A DNA stretch of 33,049 nt from an uncultured Coriobacteriaceae bacterium (GCA_944322175.1 CALUOB010000009.1:1-33049), one strand, 5' to 3'. Shown: positions 10,255 through 17,962, numbered from the stretch's first letter. Program-made: numbers and translations. Notes: generated by a model not told the origin, from the sequence alone.

Positions 10255-10779
10255 TTACTCCTCAAAGGCGTCTTCGGCAAAGAAAAGCTCTTCGGTCGGC
10301 AGGTTAACCTCGTGCATGGGGCCGGGTTGGCTGGCGTCGCTCGGGTATCCCATGGGCATAACCGAGATAATGCGGTACTTCTTGGGAATATGGAACTGGC
10401 GGCGCAGTTCCGGCGGATCAATGAGGCCAACCCAGCAGGTGTGGATGCCGAGTTCCTGCGCCTGGAGCATCATGTGCGTGGCAACGATCGACGTGTCAAT
10501 GACGCCAAAGTCAACCACATCGGGGTTGCGGCTCGCAATGCTCAGGTCGTATGCGAGAATCATGACGCACGGTGCGCCAAACCGGCACTTGGTTGCCTTG
10601 TCGATCTTGGTGAGCCCCTCAGGCGACTGCACTACGATAATGCGCTCGGGCTGCAGGTTACGCGCGGTGGGTGCAACGCGCCCCGCCTCCATAATGAGCT
10701 CGAGCTTCTCCTGCTCGATGGGCGTGTCTGCAAAGTAGCGCTCCGAGTACCGTTCGCGGGCCAAATCGATAAATGCCAT
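10255..10779 (-). CDS. Nitroreductase family protein (FMN-dependent)
   Basis: A 174-residue member of the NADH/FMN nitroreductase fold. The N-terminal RERYSERYF motif and EAGRVAPTARNLQPERIIVV carry residues that contact the FMN phosphate and ring, and VIDTSIVATHMMLQAQELGIHTCWVG is the typical central helix. Such enzymes reduce nitroaromatics, quinones or flavin-like compounds in the cytoplasm as homodimers; the natural substrate is unknown. ATG 10779 is preceded by AAGGGAGC at proper spacing, so the TTG five codons upstream is rejected. The YbjQ-like gene on the same strand lies 56 bases upstream, so the two may be co-transcribed. Confidence 0.9.
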   Translation of the reverse strand: MAFIDLARERYSERYFADTPIEQEKLELIMEAGRVAPTARNLQPERIIVVQSPEGLTKIDKATKCRFGAPCVMILAYDLSIASRNPDVVDFGVIDTSIVATHMMLQAQELGIHTCWVGLIDPPELRRQFHIPKKYRIISVMPMGYPSDASQPGPMHEVNLPTEELFFAEDAFEE

Positions 10780-10835
10780 ATGTGCTCCCTTCAATTGGTC
10801 GATCTGCTGCTTGGTGAGCTGTCAATAGTTTGAGT

Positions 10836-11147
10836 CTACGAGATCTTGACCGCCGTTCCCGTTGCGCTCGTCATGATCATGCCCTCAAACGTCTCGTATC
10901 CGAGGGAAATGCCCACAACAGCGTCGGCACCCAGGGAGGCCGCCCGTTCGCACATCTCACTCAGCGCCTCATTACGCGCGGTCTGCATCTCCTCCTCATA
11001 GCCGGCGGAGCGCCCGCCCACAAGATTACGAAACCCGGCGCCGATGTCGCGAAACATATTGATGCCCGAGACGGTCTCGCCGGTAACGATGCCCAGGTAC
11101 GCGGTGATACGATGGCCTTCGATATTGGGAGTGGTGGTTACGATCAT
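10836..11147 (-). CDS. YbjQ family protein (UPF0145, putative heavy-metal-binding domain)
   Basis: The 103-residue product matches the YbjQ/UPF0145 family. The start is MIVTTTPNIEGHRI, followed by YLGIVTGETVSGINMFRDIGAGFRN, a GGRSAGYEEEM helix region, and ASLGADAVVGISLGYE. Family members form small pentameric beta barrels; the often quoted heavy-metal-binding role is weakly supported, and no Cys/His cluster is visible here. ATG 11147 follows GAGGGGC; the longer reading from 11180 is not supported by a ribosome site. It lies just upstream of the nitroreductase gene on the same strand. Confidence 0.9.
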   Translation of the reverse strand: MIVTTTPNIEGHRITAYLGIVTGETVSGINMFRDIGAGFRNLVGGRSAGYEEEMQTARNEALSEMCERAASLGADAVVGISLGYETFEGMIMTSATGTAVKIS

Positions 11148-11227
11148 AAGAGCCCCTCTCATCCTGAGGAATAGCATCACCGATGCTTATACCCGCCCAG
11201 AGGATGGCTTTCTCCGATGGATCGGTT

Positions 11228-11327
11228 GCAAGATTACGCAGATGACCGTATCAGCCGCAAGATTACGCATGGAGACGTGTTTGTCGAAAGATCGAGGCAG
11301 ATTAGTACGTTGAGCTGCGCAATCTTG
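11228..11327. repeat. GCAAGATTACGCA repeats, two direct and one inverted
   Basis: GCAAGATTACGCA occurs exactly at 11228-11240 and 11257-11269 (period 29). A 12-base inverted relative, TGCGCAATCTTG, lies at 11316-11327 with one mismatch. They sit in the intergenic stretch between the YbjQ gene and the duplicated tRNA-Ser flank. This may be an operator cluster or short repeat debris. Confidence 0.6.
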
Positions 11328-11332
11328 TGTAC

Positions 11333-11622
11333 GCCCCCCCCAGTAGGGGTCGAATCCCTTGGAGAATGTAAGGGCAGCTGGTATTGCATTGTTGTCACAT
11401 AAGGTAAGGCTAGCATGGCGGAGAGAGGGATTCGGCACGTGCCTTCGGTACCTGCCCCCGCTCAGGCGCTCCGCGCCCTCGCGCGCTCGCTACAAACGCT
11501 CCGCGTTTGCTTGACGCTCGCGCCCCCAGTGGGGTTCGAATCCCTCTGAGGAATGCAAGGGCAACTGATATTGCATTGCGGCTGGATAAAGAGAAATTCA
11601 CATGGCGGAGAGAGAGGGATTC
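11333..11622. repeat. Direct duplication of the tRNA-Ser 3' end and its flank
   Basis: Block A (11333-11434) and block B (11521-11622) align over about 100 bases. Each has a T-arm-like GGGGTTCGAATCCC or degraded version, then AATG(T/C)AAGGGCA(G/A)CTG(G/A)TATTGCATTG, then a diverged A-rich stretch, then ATGGCGGAGAGAG...GGATTCG. In block B that last part is the 3' end of the real tRNA-Ser; in block A it is a stranded copy. The 86 bases between the blocks are very GC-rich with small hairpins (GCGCTCCGCGC, AAACGCTCCGCGTTT). Confidence 0.75.
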
Positions 11623-11692
11623 GAACCCTCGAGACGCTTGCGCGCCTAACGGTTTTCAAGACCGCCGCATTCAACCGCTCTGCCATCTCTCC
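11603..11692 (-). tRNA. tRNA-Ser (anticodon TGA)
   Basis: On the minus strand the sequence folds as a long-variable-arm tRNA of 90 bases. The acceptor GGAGAGA pairs with TCTCTCC, the anticodon loop is CTTGAAA (TGA, bases 56-58 of line 11641), the variable arm is rich in GC, the T-arm is GAGGGTTCGAATCCCTC, and CCA is encoded (11603-11605 as TGG on plus). It reads UCN serine codons, chiefly UCA. Degenerate copies of its 3' end lie downstream. Confidence 0.96.
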
Positions 11693-11740
11693 GTAACTGC
11701 TAATGATACCCTATGTCAAAAGCCAAGGGAAAGGAAACGC

Positions 11741-12313
11741 GTGGCAATCGAACAGGCCGCTGCCGCATCTGTCGGCGAGAAAGACGGTTCGCTCGCACAA
11801 GAGGACGAGCGTTTTATGCGCGAGGCGCTTGCCGAGGCAGAGCGCGCCGCCGAGTTGGGCGAAGTCCCTATAGGCGCGGTTGTTGTACACGAGGGCAGGG
11901 TAATCGCCCGTGCCCATAATCGCCGCGAGCTCGACGCCGATCCTTCGGCGCATGCGGAGTTTCGCGCCATGCTCGAAGCTTCCCGCGCGCTCGACCGTTG
12001 GCGTCTTACCGGTTGCACGGTGTACGTGACGCTCGAACCGTGCCTCATGTGCGCCGGCCTCATGGTGAACGCGCGCATCGACCGTTGCGTGTACGGCGCC
12101 CCTGACCCCAAGGGCGGTGCACTCGGCACGCTCTATGACGTGAGCCATGACGAGCGTCTCAATCACGAGTTTGAGGTGGTGTCCGGCGTGCTCCAAGACG
12201 AATGCGCCGCGCAGCTCACCTCGTTCTTTGCCGCCTTGCGAGAAAAACGCCGAGCCGCCAAGCAGGCGCGTCGGCGTGAACGAGAGGTTCTCGAGGGAGA
12301 AGATCACCGGTAA
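11741..12313 (+). CDS. tadA: tRNA-specific adenosine deaminase
   Basis: TadA converts the wobble adenosine of tRNA-Arg(ACG) to inosine. The 190-residue protein carries the zinc deaminase signatures: HAE (H71, proton-shuttling E73) and PCLMCAG with zinc ligands C101 and C104. Further family features are EVPIGAVVV, the ARIDRCVYGAPDPKGGA segment and the Arg/Lys-rich C-terminal helix. The start is taken as GTG 11741 because AAGGA lies 5 bases upstream; the same frame is open for about 230 bases further but runs across the antisense of the tRNA gene. It diverges from tRNA-Ser, with only 48 bases between. Confidence 0.94.
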   Translation: MAIEQAAAASVGEKDGSLAQEDERFMREALAEAERAAELGEVPIGAVVVHEGRVIARAHNRRELDADPSAHAEFRAMLEASRALDRWRLTGCTVYVTLEPCLMCAGLMVNARIDRCVYGAPDPKGGALGTLYDVSHDERLNHEFEVVSGVLQDECAAQLTSFFAALREKRRAAKQARRREREVLEGEDHR

Positions 12314-12404
12314 AAGTGGGCACGTGACGACTGTGAGCGTGTGCCCATCTGTCTTTCGCGCTGCGATTCACGCGAGCGCCGCACCCCACCCCAGACCTGA
12401 TCGA

Positions 12405-12430
12405 AGAAAAAAGCCGGTTTTCGCCGACTT
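12405..12430 (-). terminator. Terminator of the DedA gene
   Basis: On the minus strand AAGTCGG pairs with CCGGCTT (one G-U) around a CGAAAA loop, followed by TTTTTTC. It begins 9 bases after the DedA stop codon and faces the convergent tadA gene. Confidence 0.8.
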
Positions 12431-12438
12431 TCCGTATC

Positions 12439-13074
12439 CTACTCGTTGTTCTCGCCGCGCAGGTTGGGAATGATGCGCTTGACGATCCAGTACACGGCAA
12501 CAACGGCAACGATCGCGATGATCACGTACTTCACCACGTCGGAGATCCATTCAGCCTGAGCCGCGACCTGCTCCCAAGCCTCGCCGGCGGCGGCGCCGAG
12601 CGAGCACAGGATGGAGTTCCACACCGCGGAACCAAGAAGCGTGAACAGAGTGAACTTGGCGACGTTCATGCGTGCCACGCCGGCGGGAATGGAGATCAGG
12701 CTGCGCACCACGGGAATGCAGCGGCAAATGAGAACCGACGCCTGCCCCTTGCGGTCAAACCAGTCGATGGCGCTCGAGATATCGGAGCCCTTGAACCCGA
12801 GCAAGCGCATGGGGCGCGTGTTAAAGAAGCGCATAAGACGCTCGCGGTTGAGCACGTAGCCGATGCCGTACAGGATAAACGCGCCGGTGACCGAGCCGAT
12901 CGTAGCGGACACAATCACGAGCGGCAGCACCATGTCGGTCGTGGTGGTAAAAAAGCCCGAGAGCGGCAGGATGAGTTCGCTCGGAATGGGCGGAAAGACG
13001 TTCTCGGTAAAAATAAGGGCACCAACGGCAAAGTAGCCGAACTGGCTGATGAAGTCGAAGAAAGCGGCTTCCAT
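12439..13074 (-). CDS. DedA family membrane protein
   Basis: A 211-residue polytopic inner-membrane protein of the DedA/VTT superfamily, some members of which act as undecaprenyl-phosphate or lipid scramblases and support envelope homeostasis. Diagnostic motifs are ENVFPPIPSELILPLSGF near the N-terminus (residues 24-41), the Gly-rich helix TIGSVTGAFILYGIGY, and RCIPVVRSLISIPAGVARM, which contains the conserved Arg residues of the family. A C-terminal helix (IIAIVAVVAVYWIV) ends in a basic tail. ATG 13074 has AGAGGAGGAAC directly upstream. Specific substrate is unknown. Confidence 0.92.
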   Translation of the reverse strand: MEAAFFDFISQFGYFAVGALIFTENVFPPIPSELILPLSGFFTTTTDMVLPLVIVSATIGSVTGAFILYGIGYVLNRERLMRFFNTRPMRLLGFKGSDISSAIDWFDRKGQASVLICRCIPVVRSLISIPAGVARMNVAKFTLFTLLGSAVWNSILCSLGAAAGEAWEQVAAQAEWISDVVKYVIIAIVAVVAVYWIVKRIIPNLRGENNE

Positions 13075-13401
13075 GTTCCTCCTCTGGCGGGCGCGGGGCG
13101 CCCTGCGGCAACGTTGGGCATCAGCTCCAAGCGGCGCGCCTCACGCGCAACCAACCAGTATAGAGGGGCGCTTCGCTCTTGCCGTGCTGTCGGCACCGGT
13201 TCTTTCAACCTCCATGGAGGGCAGTGCCCAGCGCGGCGAGCCTCAAAGCGCTGCGACCTTTACCTGCGCAACCTAAACACTACATGTTGGTAATATTGCC
13301 GTCTCTATACCCTAAGGAGCGGCAACGTACTAAGATAGTGCAAGTTGTGCGAACACAATGCCGCCTTCCCGCGAGCAATCGATGCAAATAAAGGAGTTCC
13401 G
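13075..13401. other. Divergent intergenic region, DedA gene and PLP-enzyme gene
   Basis: No credible gene is present in these 327 bases. A minus-strand TATACT (13157-13162) is a candidate -10 for the DedA gene. A perfect 12-base palindrome CCTCCATGGAGG sits at 13209-13220. Closer to the PLP-enzyme gene, TTGCCG and CGGCAA arms lie about 18 bases apart near 13297-13326. No operator can be named with confidence. Confidence 0.4.
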
Positions 13402-14619
13402 ATGGCCGCCGTGTACAACTTCGACGAGGTTATCGACCGTCGTCACGAGCCGTATAGCTATTCCGCCAAGTGGAACGCATCTCCCGCTACGGCCGAGCAT
13501 TGCGGCGTGAGGCAGATCACCGACGAGCACCTGGCTCTGTTCACGGCCGACATGGACTTCCGTTGCGCCGAACCCATCATCGAGGCGCTGCACAAGACCG
13601 TTGACCACGGCATTTTTGGTTACTCGACCCTCGACGGCAACGTGCGCTACTTCCGGGCGATTCGCGACTGGTTTGCCACGCGCGACGGCTGGGACATCGA
13701 CATGGACCGCGTCGTGTACGCCCCCGGTACGGTTTCTGCGCTCAACAAGATCGTGCAGACCTTCACCAAGCCCGGAGACTCGGTCATTGTGCAGACGCCG
13801 GTGTACCCGCCGTTTTTCTCGGCGGTCACGAACAACGGGCGCACGGTGGCCAACAACCATCTGGTTGCGGACGAGAATCTCCACTACACCATCGACTTCG
13901 AGAATTTCGAGAAGCTCGCCGCGCAAAAGCGCACGACTATGTTCATCCTCTGCAACCCGCACAACCCGGTGGGTCGTGTGTGGACGCCCGAGGAGCTCCA
14001 GCGCCTGGCCGATATCTGCGCGCGCCATCGCGTGCTCATCGTGGCGGACGAGATCCATGGCGACCTCGTGCGCCGCGGGCAGCACATGCATCATATGGCG
14101 GAGGTTGCCCCGGAAGCGCGGGTCATTACGTGCACGGCGATCAACAAGACGTTCAATCTGGCGGGCCTGGCTGCCACGAACCTGGTGTTCTCGTCGGCCG
14201 ACGACCGCGACCGCTATACCGCGGCGGTGGGTCATGTGAGCCCGAGCCCGTTTGCCATCAGCGCGGTGGTGGCAGCGTATGAGGAAGGCGAAGACTGGCT
14301 CGAGCAGTGCCTCGACTATCTCGACGGCACCATCGATGCAGTTATGGAGCTCTTTGCGGCGCATCTGCCCGAGGTGCGCGTGTGCCGGCCCGAGGGCACG
14401 TACGTTATGTGGTTCGACTTCGGCCCCTTCTGCCGTCGCTACGGCATCTCGCCCGAGGATCTGCACCAGCGCATCTACGAGGAAGCCAAAGTGCTGCTGC
14501 AAGACGGAACGCATTTTGATCCCGACCAGGGCTCGTACTTCCAGCGCATGTGCGTGCCGAGTGCGCGCTCGCTTGTGCTCGAGGCGTGCATGCGTATCGT
14601 GCGCGTTCTCAGCCGGTAA
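13402..14619 (+). CDS. MalY/PatB family PLP-dependent aminotransferase or cystathionine beta-lyase
   Basis: A 405-residue fold type I PLP enzyme. The N-terminus (YNFDEVIDRRHEPYSYSAKW) and LFTADMDFRCAEPIIEAL are typical of the MalY/PatB subgroup, as are GYSTLD, CNPHNPVGRVW and VADEIHGDL. The cofactor-binding lysine is K249 in TAINKTFNLAGL. This subgroup includes C-S lyases that release homocysteine from cystathionine, or thiols and H2S from cysteine conjugates, and the E. coli regulator MalY. ATG 13402 follows AAAGGAG. It stands alone, convergent with treR. Whether it is mainly a beta-lyase or a transaminase cannot be told from sequence. Confidence 0.9.
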   Translation: MAAVYNFDEVIDRRHEPYSYSAKWNASPATAEHCGVRQITDEHLALFTADMDFRCAEPIIEALHKTVDHGIFGYSTLDGNVRYFRAIRDWFATRDGWDIDMDRVVYAPGTVSALNKIVQTFTKPGDSVIVQTPVYPPFFSAVTNNGRTVANNHLVADENLHYTIDFENFEKLAAQKRTTMFILCNPHNPVGRVWTPEELQRLADICARHRVLIVADEIHGDLVRRGQHMHHMAEVAPEARVITCTAINKTFNLAGLAATNLVFSSADDRDRYTAAVGHVSPSPFAISAVVAAYEEGEDWLEQCLDYLDGTIDAVMELFAAHLPEVRVCRPEGTYVMWFDFGPFCRRYGISPEDLHQRIYEEAKVLLQDGTHFDPDQGSYFQRMCVPSARSLVLEACMRIVRVLSR

Positions 14620-14742
14620 CGCTCGTATCTGCTGGTTTCACGGCTGAGAACGCAGATACCCGGTCGAGAATAACCAGGAAACACCGTGAAATAACCGTCC
14701 TGATTTACTCGGTCTTTGCGTCGACGCTACCGGTAACGCTCG
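14613..14742. repeat. 13-base direct repeat and inverted arms between convergent genes
   Basis: CCGGTAACGCTCG occurs at 14613-14625, over the PLP-enzyme stop, and at 14730-14742, in the treR tail. Between them GTATCTGC/GCAGATAC (14625-14632, 14652-14659) and TTTCACGG/CCGTGAAA arms could form a shared terminator-like structure, but no clear T-tract follows. Confidence 0.45.
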
Positions 14743-15452
14743 CGCACCGCGGTATCGCGGAAGCAGAACATGTCGGGCCGGTGCCGCGACTGCGTGTACT
14801 CGAACATGATGCCCTGCGCGTTAAACGCCTGCGTGGTCATGACGGCAACGTAGTCGATGCCTTCGAGGTCGAGAAGCTCTGCGTCGCGCTTCTCGACGGG
14901 CTCTACGGTAATGGTGCGCTTGCCCATGGCAACGATAATGCCGAGGTCCTGCTCCAGGTGGTCGTATATCGAGCGCTCCGCGATCTCTGCCGTGAGGTCG
15001 CCGACGATGCTCTTAAGAAAGTAGCTGCGGTCGAGGATAGCGGCGGTGCCGTTGAGCCGCCGCACGCGCTCGATGTAGATGAGCTCGTCTCCTTGAGCGT
15101 AGCCGGTCAAGCGCGCAATGTGCTCGTCGGCCACAACGTTGCTAAGCGCCGCAACCTCCGTTGCGTACGAGAAATTGTTGCGCTCGCTCGTCTCCTTAAA
15201 AGACTCGATGCCGCCTACGGTAAACGACGCGCGCTGCACGGGCTGGTATATAACCCTGACGCCTTTGCCGTGCACCGGATGCACGTAGCCTTGGTCGCGC
15301 AGCAGGGCAAGGGCTCGCCGCAGGGTGTTGTGCGAGCAGTCGTACGTCGAGGTCAGGGCGTTTTCTGAGGGAAGAAACGACTGGTACGGGTAGGTGCCGT
15401 CTTTGATTCGGGCGAGAAGGTCCTGGTAGATGGTATCGTAACGTGCTTTCAT
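14727..15452 (-). CDS. treR: Trehalose operon repressor, GntR family
   Basis: The 241-residue protein has a GntR winged helix at the N-terminus (residues 1-70: YDTIYQDLLARIKDGTYPYQSFLPSE, then LTSTYDCSHNTLRRALALLRDQGY), followed by a UTRA effector domain (about 85-235). The HTH beginning and UTRA motifs closely resemble TreR, which binds trehalose-6-phosphate and releases its operators when sugar is present. ATG 15452 is preceded by AAGGAT. It is divergent from the trehalose PTS gene, with four operator-like boxes between, so it probably controls that gene and itself. This context makes TreR the best choice over other GntR/UTRA regulators. Confidence 0.9.
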   Translation of the reverse strand: MKARYDTIYQDLLARIKDGTYPYQSFLPSENALTSTYDCSHNTLRRALALLRDQGYVHPVHGKGVRVIYQPVQRASFTVGGIESFKETSERNNFSYATEVAALSNVVADEHIARLTGYAQGDELIYIERVRRLNGTAAILDRSYFLKSIVGDLTAEIAERSIYDHLEQDLGIIVAMGKRTITVEPVEKRDAELLDLEGIDYVAVMTTQAFNAQGIMFEYTQSRHRPDMFCFRDTAVRERYR

Positions 15453-15512
15453 GCAGATCCTTCGCTACGCGTGCTCGTGTATGGTTACTATCATAGGGCC
15501 CTTTTCGCACAA

Positions 15513-15630
15513 AGTCATTTGAATAAGTTACCGCTCACCGTCAGAGATCGACCGTTTACCGAACTTATCTGAATAAGTAACTCATTCAGATAAGTTCGGT
15601 CCATACTGAAGCCAGCTTATTCAAATAAGT
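15513..15630. promoter_or_regulatory. TreR operator region with four ACTTATTYGAATAAGT-like boxes
   Basis: Boxes with consensus ACTTAT-N4-ATAAGT lie at 15513-15528 (degenerate left half), 15563-15578 (perfect arms), 15580-15595 (one change) and 15615-15630. The middle two fuse into a 43-base near-palindrome (15558-15600) with 21-base arms differing at one position around a single A. The last box ends 18 bases before the permease start codon. The layout suits cooperative repression of both divergent genes. The binding protein is inferred from context. Confidence 0.8.
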
Positions 15631-15648
15631 TGCCAAGGAGGTAGCTGC

Positions 15649-17631
15649 ATGGCAAAGTACACCGAGGATGCGAGCCGGCTCTTGGAGCTGGTAGGCGGTA
15701 AGGAGAACATCTCCGCCGTTACGCATTGCATGACGCGCATGCGATTCGTGCTCGTGGACCCCGACAAGGCCGACGTTAAGGCGATCGAGGACCTGCCCGC
15801 CGCAAAGGGAACCTTCACCCAAGCGGGACAGTTCCAGGTCATCATCGGCAACGACGTGGCCGACTTCTACCAGGAGTTCACGGCCGTGAGCGGCATCGAG
15901 GGCGTCTCCAAGGAGGCCGCCAAGGCCGCGGCGGGCGCTAACCAGAACCCGCTGCAGCGTGCCATGGGCGTGCTCGGCGAGATCTTTGCCCCGCTCATCC
16001 CGGCCCTTATCTGCGGCGGTTTGATTCTCGGCTTCCGCAACATCATCGGCGAGGTCAACTTCTTTGACGACACGGGCGCGTTCAACCTCGAGCACGGCAC
16101 CCAGTCAATCGCCGACATGTCGCAGTTCTGGATGACCATGTTCAACTTCCTGTGGGTCATCGGCGAGGCCGTCTTCCACATGCTGCCCGTGGGTATCTGC
16201 TGGTCGGTTACCCGCAAGATGGGCACCACACCCATTCTCGGCATCATCCTCGGCCTGACGCTCGTGTCGCCGCAGCTTCTTAACGGCTTCTCGGTGGCTA
16301 CCGCCACGTCGGAGGACATTGCGGCCCATACCTACGACCTCGGGTTCTTCTCGTTCTTGGGCACCGGCTACCAGGGCCAGGTCATCGCCTCCCTCATGGC
16401 GGCCTTCGTGCTCGTGTACCTCGAGAAGTTCTTCACCAAGATCTGCCCCGAGGTCGTGCGCATGATCGTTGTGCCGTTCATGTCGCTCGTGCCGGCCGTG
16501 TTCATAGCGCACATCGTCGTGGGACCCATCGGCTGGGCAATCGGCAACGCCATCGCCGAGGCGGTCAACTGGGGTCTCAGCTCTGACATCCGCGTTGTCT
16601 TTGCGGCGATCTTCGGCGCCGTGTACGCTCCGCTCGTCATGACCGGTCTGCATCACATGACCAACGCCATCGATACCCAGATGGTCAACAACCTCGGCTA
16701 CACCACCCTGTGGCCCATGATCGCGCTTTCCAACATCGCTCAGGGTTCTGCGGTGCTCGCCATGACCGTGCTGCAGAAGAAGAACGAGCGTGCCCAGCAG
16801 GTCAACATCCCCGCGTGCATCTCGTGCTACCTCGGCGTTACCGAGCCCGCGCTCTTCGGTGTCAACCTCAAGTACAAGTTCCCGCTGGTCTGCGGCATGA
16901 TCGGTTCCGCGCTCGCTGCCATGGTCTGCACGGGCACGAGCACCAAGGCCCTCTCGGTCGGCGTCGGCGGTATTCCCGGCATCCTGTCCATCATGTTCGA
17001 GTACTGGGGCATCTTCGCGATCTGTATGCTCATCGCCATCGTGGTGCCGTTCGCACTCACCTACTTCGTCGGCCTGAAGCGTCTCTCGGGCTCCGAGCGT
17101 GGCCTTGCTGCCCTTGAGGCTGCTCCCGCCGCTGCGCCTGAGGCTGCCGCTCCGGTTGCCACCTCTGTTGGCGCGTCCCTCGTCTGCCCGGTCTCCGGCA
17201 CCGTTAAGCCCATCGACGACATGCCCGACCCGGTCTTCTCGAGCAAATGCATGGGCGACGGTCTGTGCATCGAGCCCGCCCCCGGCGCCGATACCGTGGT
17301 CGCTCCCGCCGATGCCATGGTAACGGTGACCATGCCCGCCTCCAACCACGCCGTGGGCCTCACGCTTGCCAACGGCATGGAGCTGCTCATTCACGTGGGC
17401 ATCGACACGGTCGACATGGGCGGAGACGGCTTTGCCTGCTACGTGAAGCAAGGCGACACCGTCAAGGCCGGCCAAAAGCTCCTGACCTTCTCGCAGGACA
17501 AGATCAAGGCCGCCGGACATCCCACGGCCACGGCGTTCGTGGTCTCGGCTCCCGGCAGCGCCAAGGACGTCGCATACCAAAGCGGTATGGACGCCGAGGC
17601 TGGAACCACCGAAGTCGTAACCTTTGCCTAG
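15649..17631 (+). CDS. treP: PTS trehalose transporter, EIIBCA fusion
   Basis: This membrane permease takes up trehalose and phosphorylates it to trehalose-6-phosphate using phosphate from HPr. The 660 residues contain an EIIB domain (1-85, phosphocysteine C27 in AVTHCMTRMRF), an EIIC domain with about ten membrane helices (110-480, including GLHHMTNAIDTQM and GVTEPALFGVNLK of the glucoside family), an Ala/Pro linker (485-505), and a glucose-type EIIA domain with phosphohistidine H582 in ELLIHVGIDTV. E. coli TreB lacks the EIIA part, so this protein is self-sufficient after HPr. ATG 15649 follows AAGGAGGT. Trehalose specificity is inferred from treR and treC beside it. Confidence 0.94.
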   Translation: MAKYTEDASRLLELVGGKENISAVTHCMTRMRFVLVDPDKADVKAIEDLPAAKGTFTQAGQFQVIIGNDVADFYQEFTAVSGIEGVSKEAAKAAAGANQNPLQRAMGVLGEIFAPLIPALICGGLILGFRNIIGEVNFFDDTGAFNLEHGTQSIADMSQFWMTMFNFLWVIGEAVFHMLPVGICWSVTRKMGTTPILGIILGLTLVSPQLLNGFSVATATSEDIAAHTYDLGFFSFLGTGYQGQVIASLMAAFVLVYLEKFFTKICPEVVRMIVVPFMSLVPAVFIAHIVVGPIGWAIGNAIAEAVNWGLSSDIRVVFAAIFGAVYAPLVMTGLHHMTNAIDTQMVNNLGYTTLWPMIALSNIAQGSAVLAMTVLQKKNERAQQVNIPACISCYLGVTEPALFGVNLKYKFPLVCGMIGSALAAMVCTGTSTKALSVGVGGIPGILSIMFEYWGIFAICMLIAIVVPFALTYFVGLKRLSGSERGLAALEAAPAAAPEAAAPVATSVGASLVCPVSGTVKPIDDMPDPVFSSKCMGDGLCIEPAPGADTVVAPADAMVTVTMPASNHAVGLTLANGMELLIHVGIDTVDMGGDGFACYVKQGDTVKAGQKLLTFSQDKIKAAGHPTATAFVVSAPGSAKDVAYQSGMDAEAGTTEVVTFA

Positions 17632-17661
17632 TCCCCATCTCGGGTAGACTCTGTGCCGATC

Positions 17662-17686
17662 CCGCCCGCCCGACAGGGGCGGGCGG
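17662..17686 (+). terminator. GC-rich hairpin after the trehalose permease gene
   Basis: CCGCCCGCCC (17662-17671) pairs perfectly with GGGCGGGCGG (17677-17686) around GACAG, 30 bases past the stop. No T-tract follows, so it may act as a 3'-stabilising or partial-termination hairpin that lowers treC expression relative to the permease. Confidence 0.5.
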
Positions 17687-17751
17687 GGCGCCTGTTAGGC
17701 GGTCCGGCGGTGCAGCAGACCGTTTGCTGTCTGCCCGGCTGGCACTAAAGT

Positions 17752-17896
17752 CCTAATGATTGCGTTTTATCCGGAGATCTGCGAGTACGAGCTCAGGGGA
17801 ACAGCGCGTTACCTGGGGTTTTACGGCAGTAACCGCGCGCGCTACAAGGGCGTAAGCGCATGAAACGCAATCATTGGGGTTTTGCGTGCAGTTACC
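17752..17896. repeat. Palindrome-bounded intergenic element between treP and treC
   Basis: Nineteen-base arms at 17752-17770 and 17860-17878 match at 17 of 19 (core AATGATTGCGTTT) and enclose about 90 bases. Inside, GCGCGTTAC (17804-17812) and GTAACCGCGC form a bulged stem. GGGGTTTTACGGCAGTAACC (from 17815) is echoed outside the right arm by GGGGTTTTGCGTGCAGTTACC (from 17875). No target-site duplication is obvious. The remaining bases to the treC start hold no gene. Confidence 0.7.
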
Positions 17897-17962
17897 TGAC
17901 CATTGCCCCGCAAATCAAGCGAACATACGGGTCGCAGCACCCGCCAAAGCAAGGAGCGTGCC

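Noticed and set aside
9462-10307. Several open frames of 100-147 codons in the gap after carB
   Set aside because: They overlap each other in different frames and strands, lack ribosome sites, and their repeated peptides (such as KFMNFR) simply translate the DNA palindromes.
10830-11174. A 114-codon plus-strand frame over the YbjQ gene
   Set aside because: The minus-strand product matches the YbjQ family over its full length, so the plus frame is its antisense shadow.
11228-11269. Two 13-base repeats with a 29-base period considered as a CRISPR remnant
   Set aside because: Only two direct copies, repeats too short, a third copy is inverted, and no cas gene is nearby.
11410-11686. Minus-strand frames with RGIRTPLGA- or RVRIPLSPP-like peptides
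   Set aside because: These are translations of tRNA-Ser and its duplicated T-arm sequence, a common source of false proteins.
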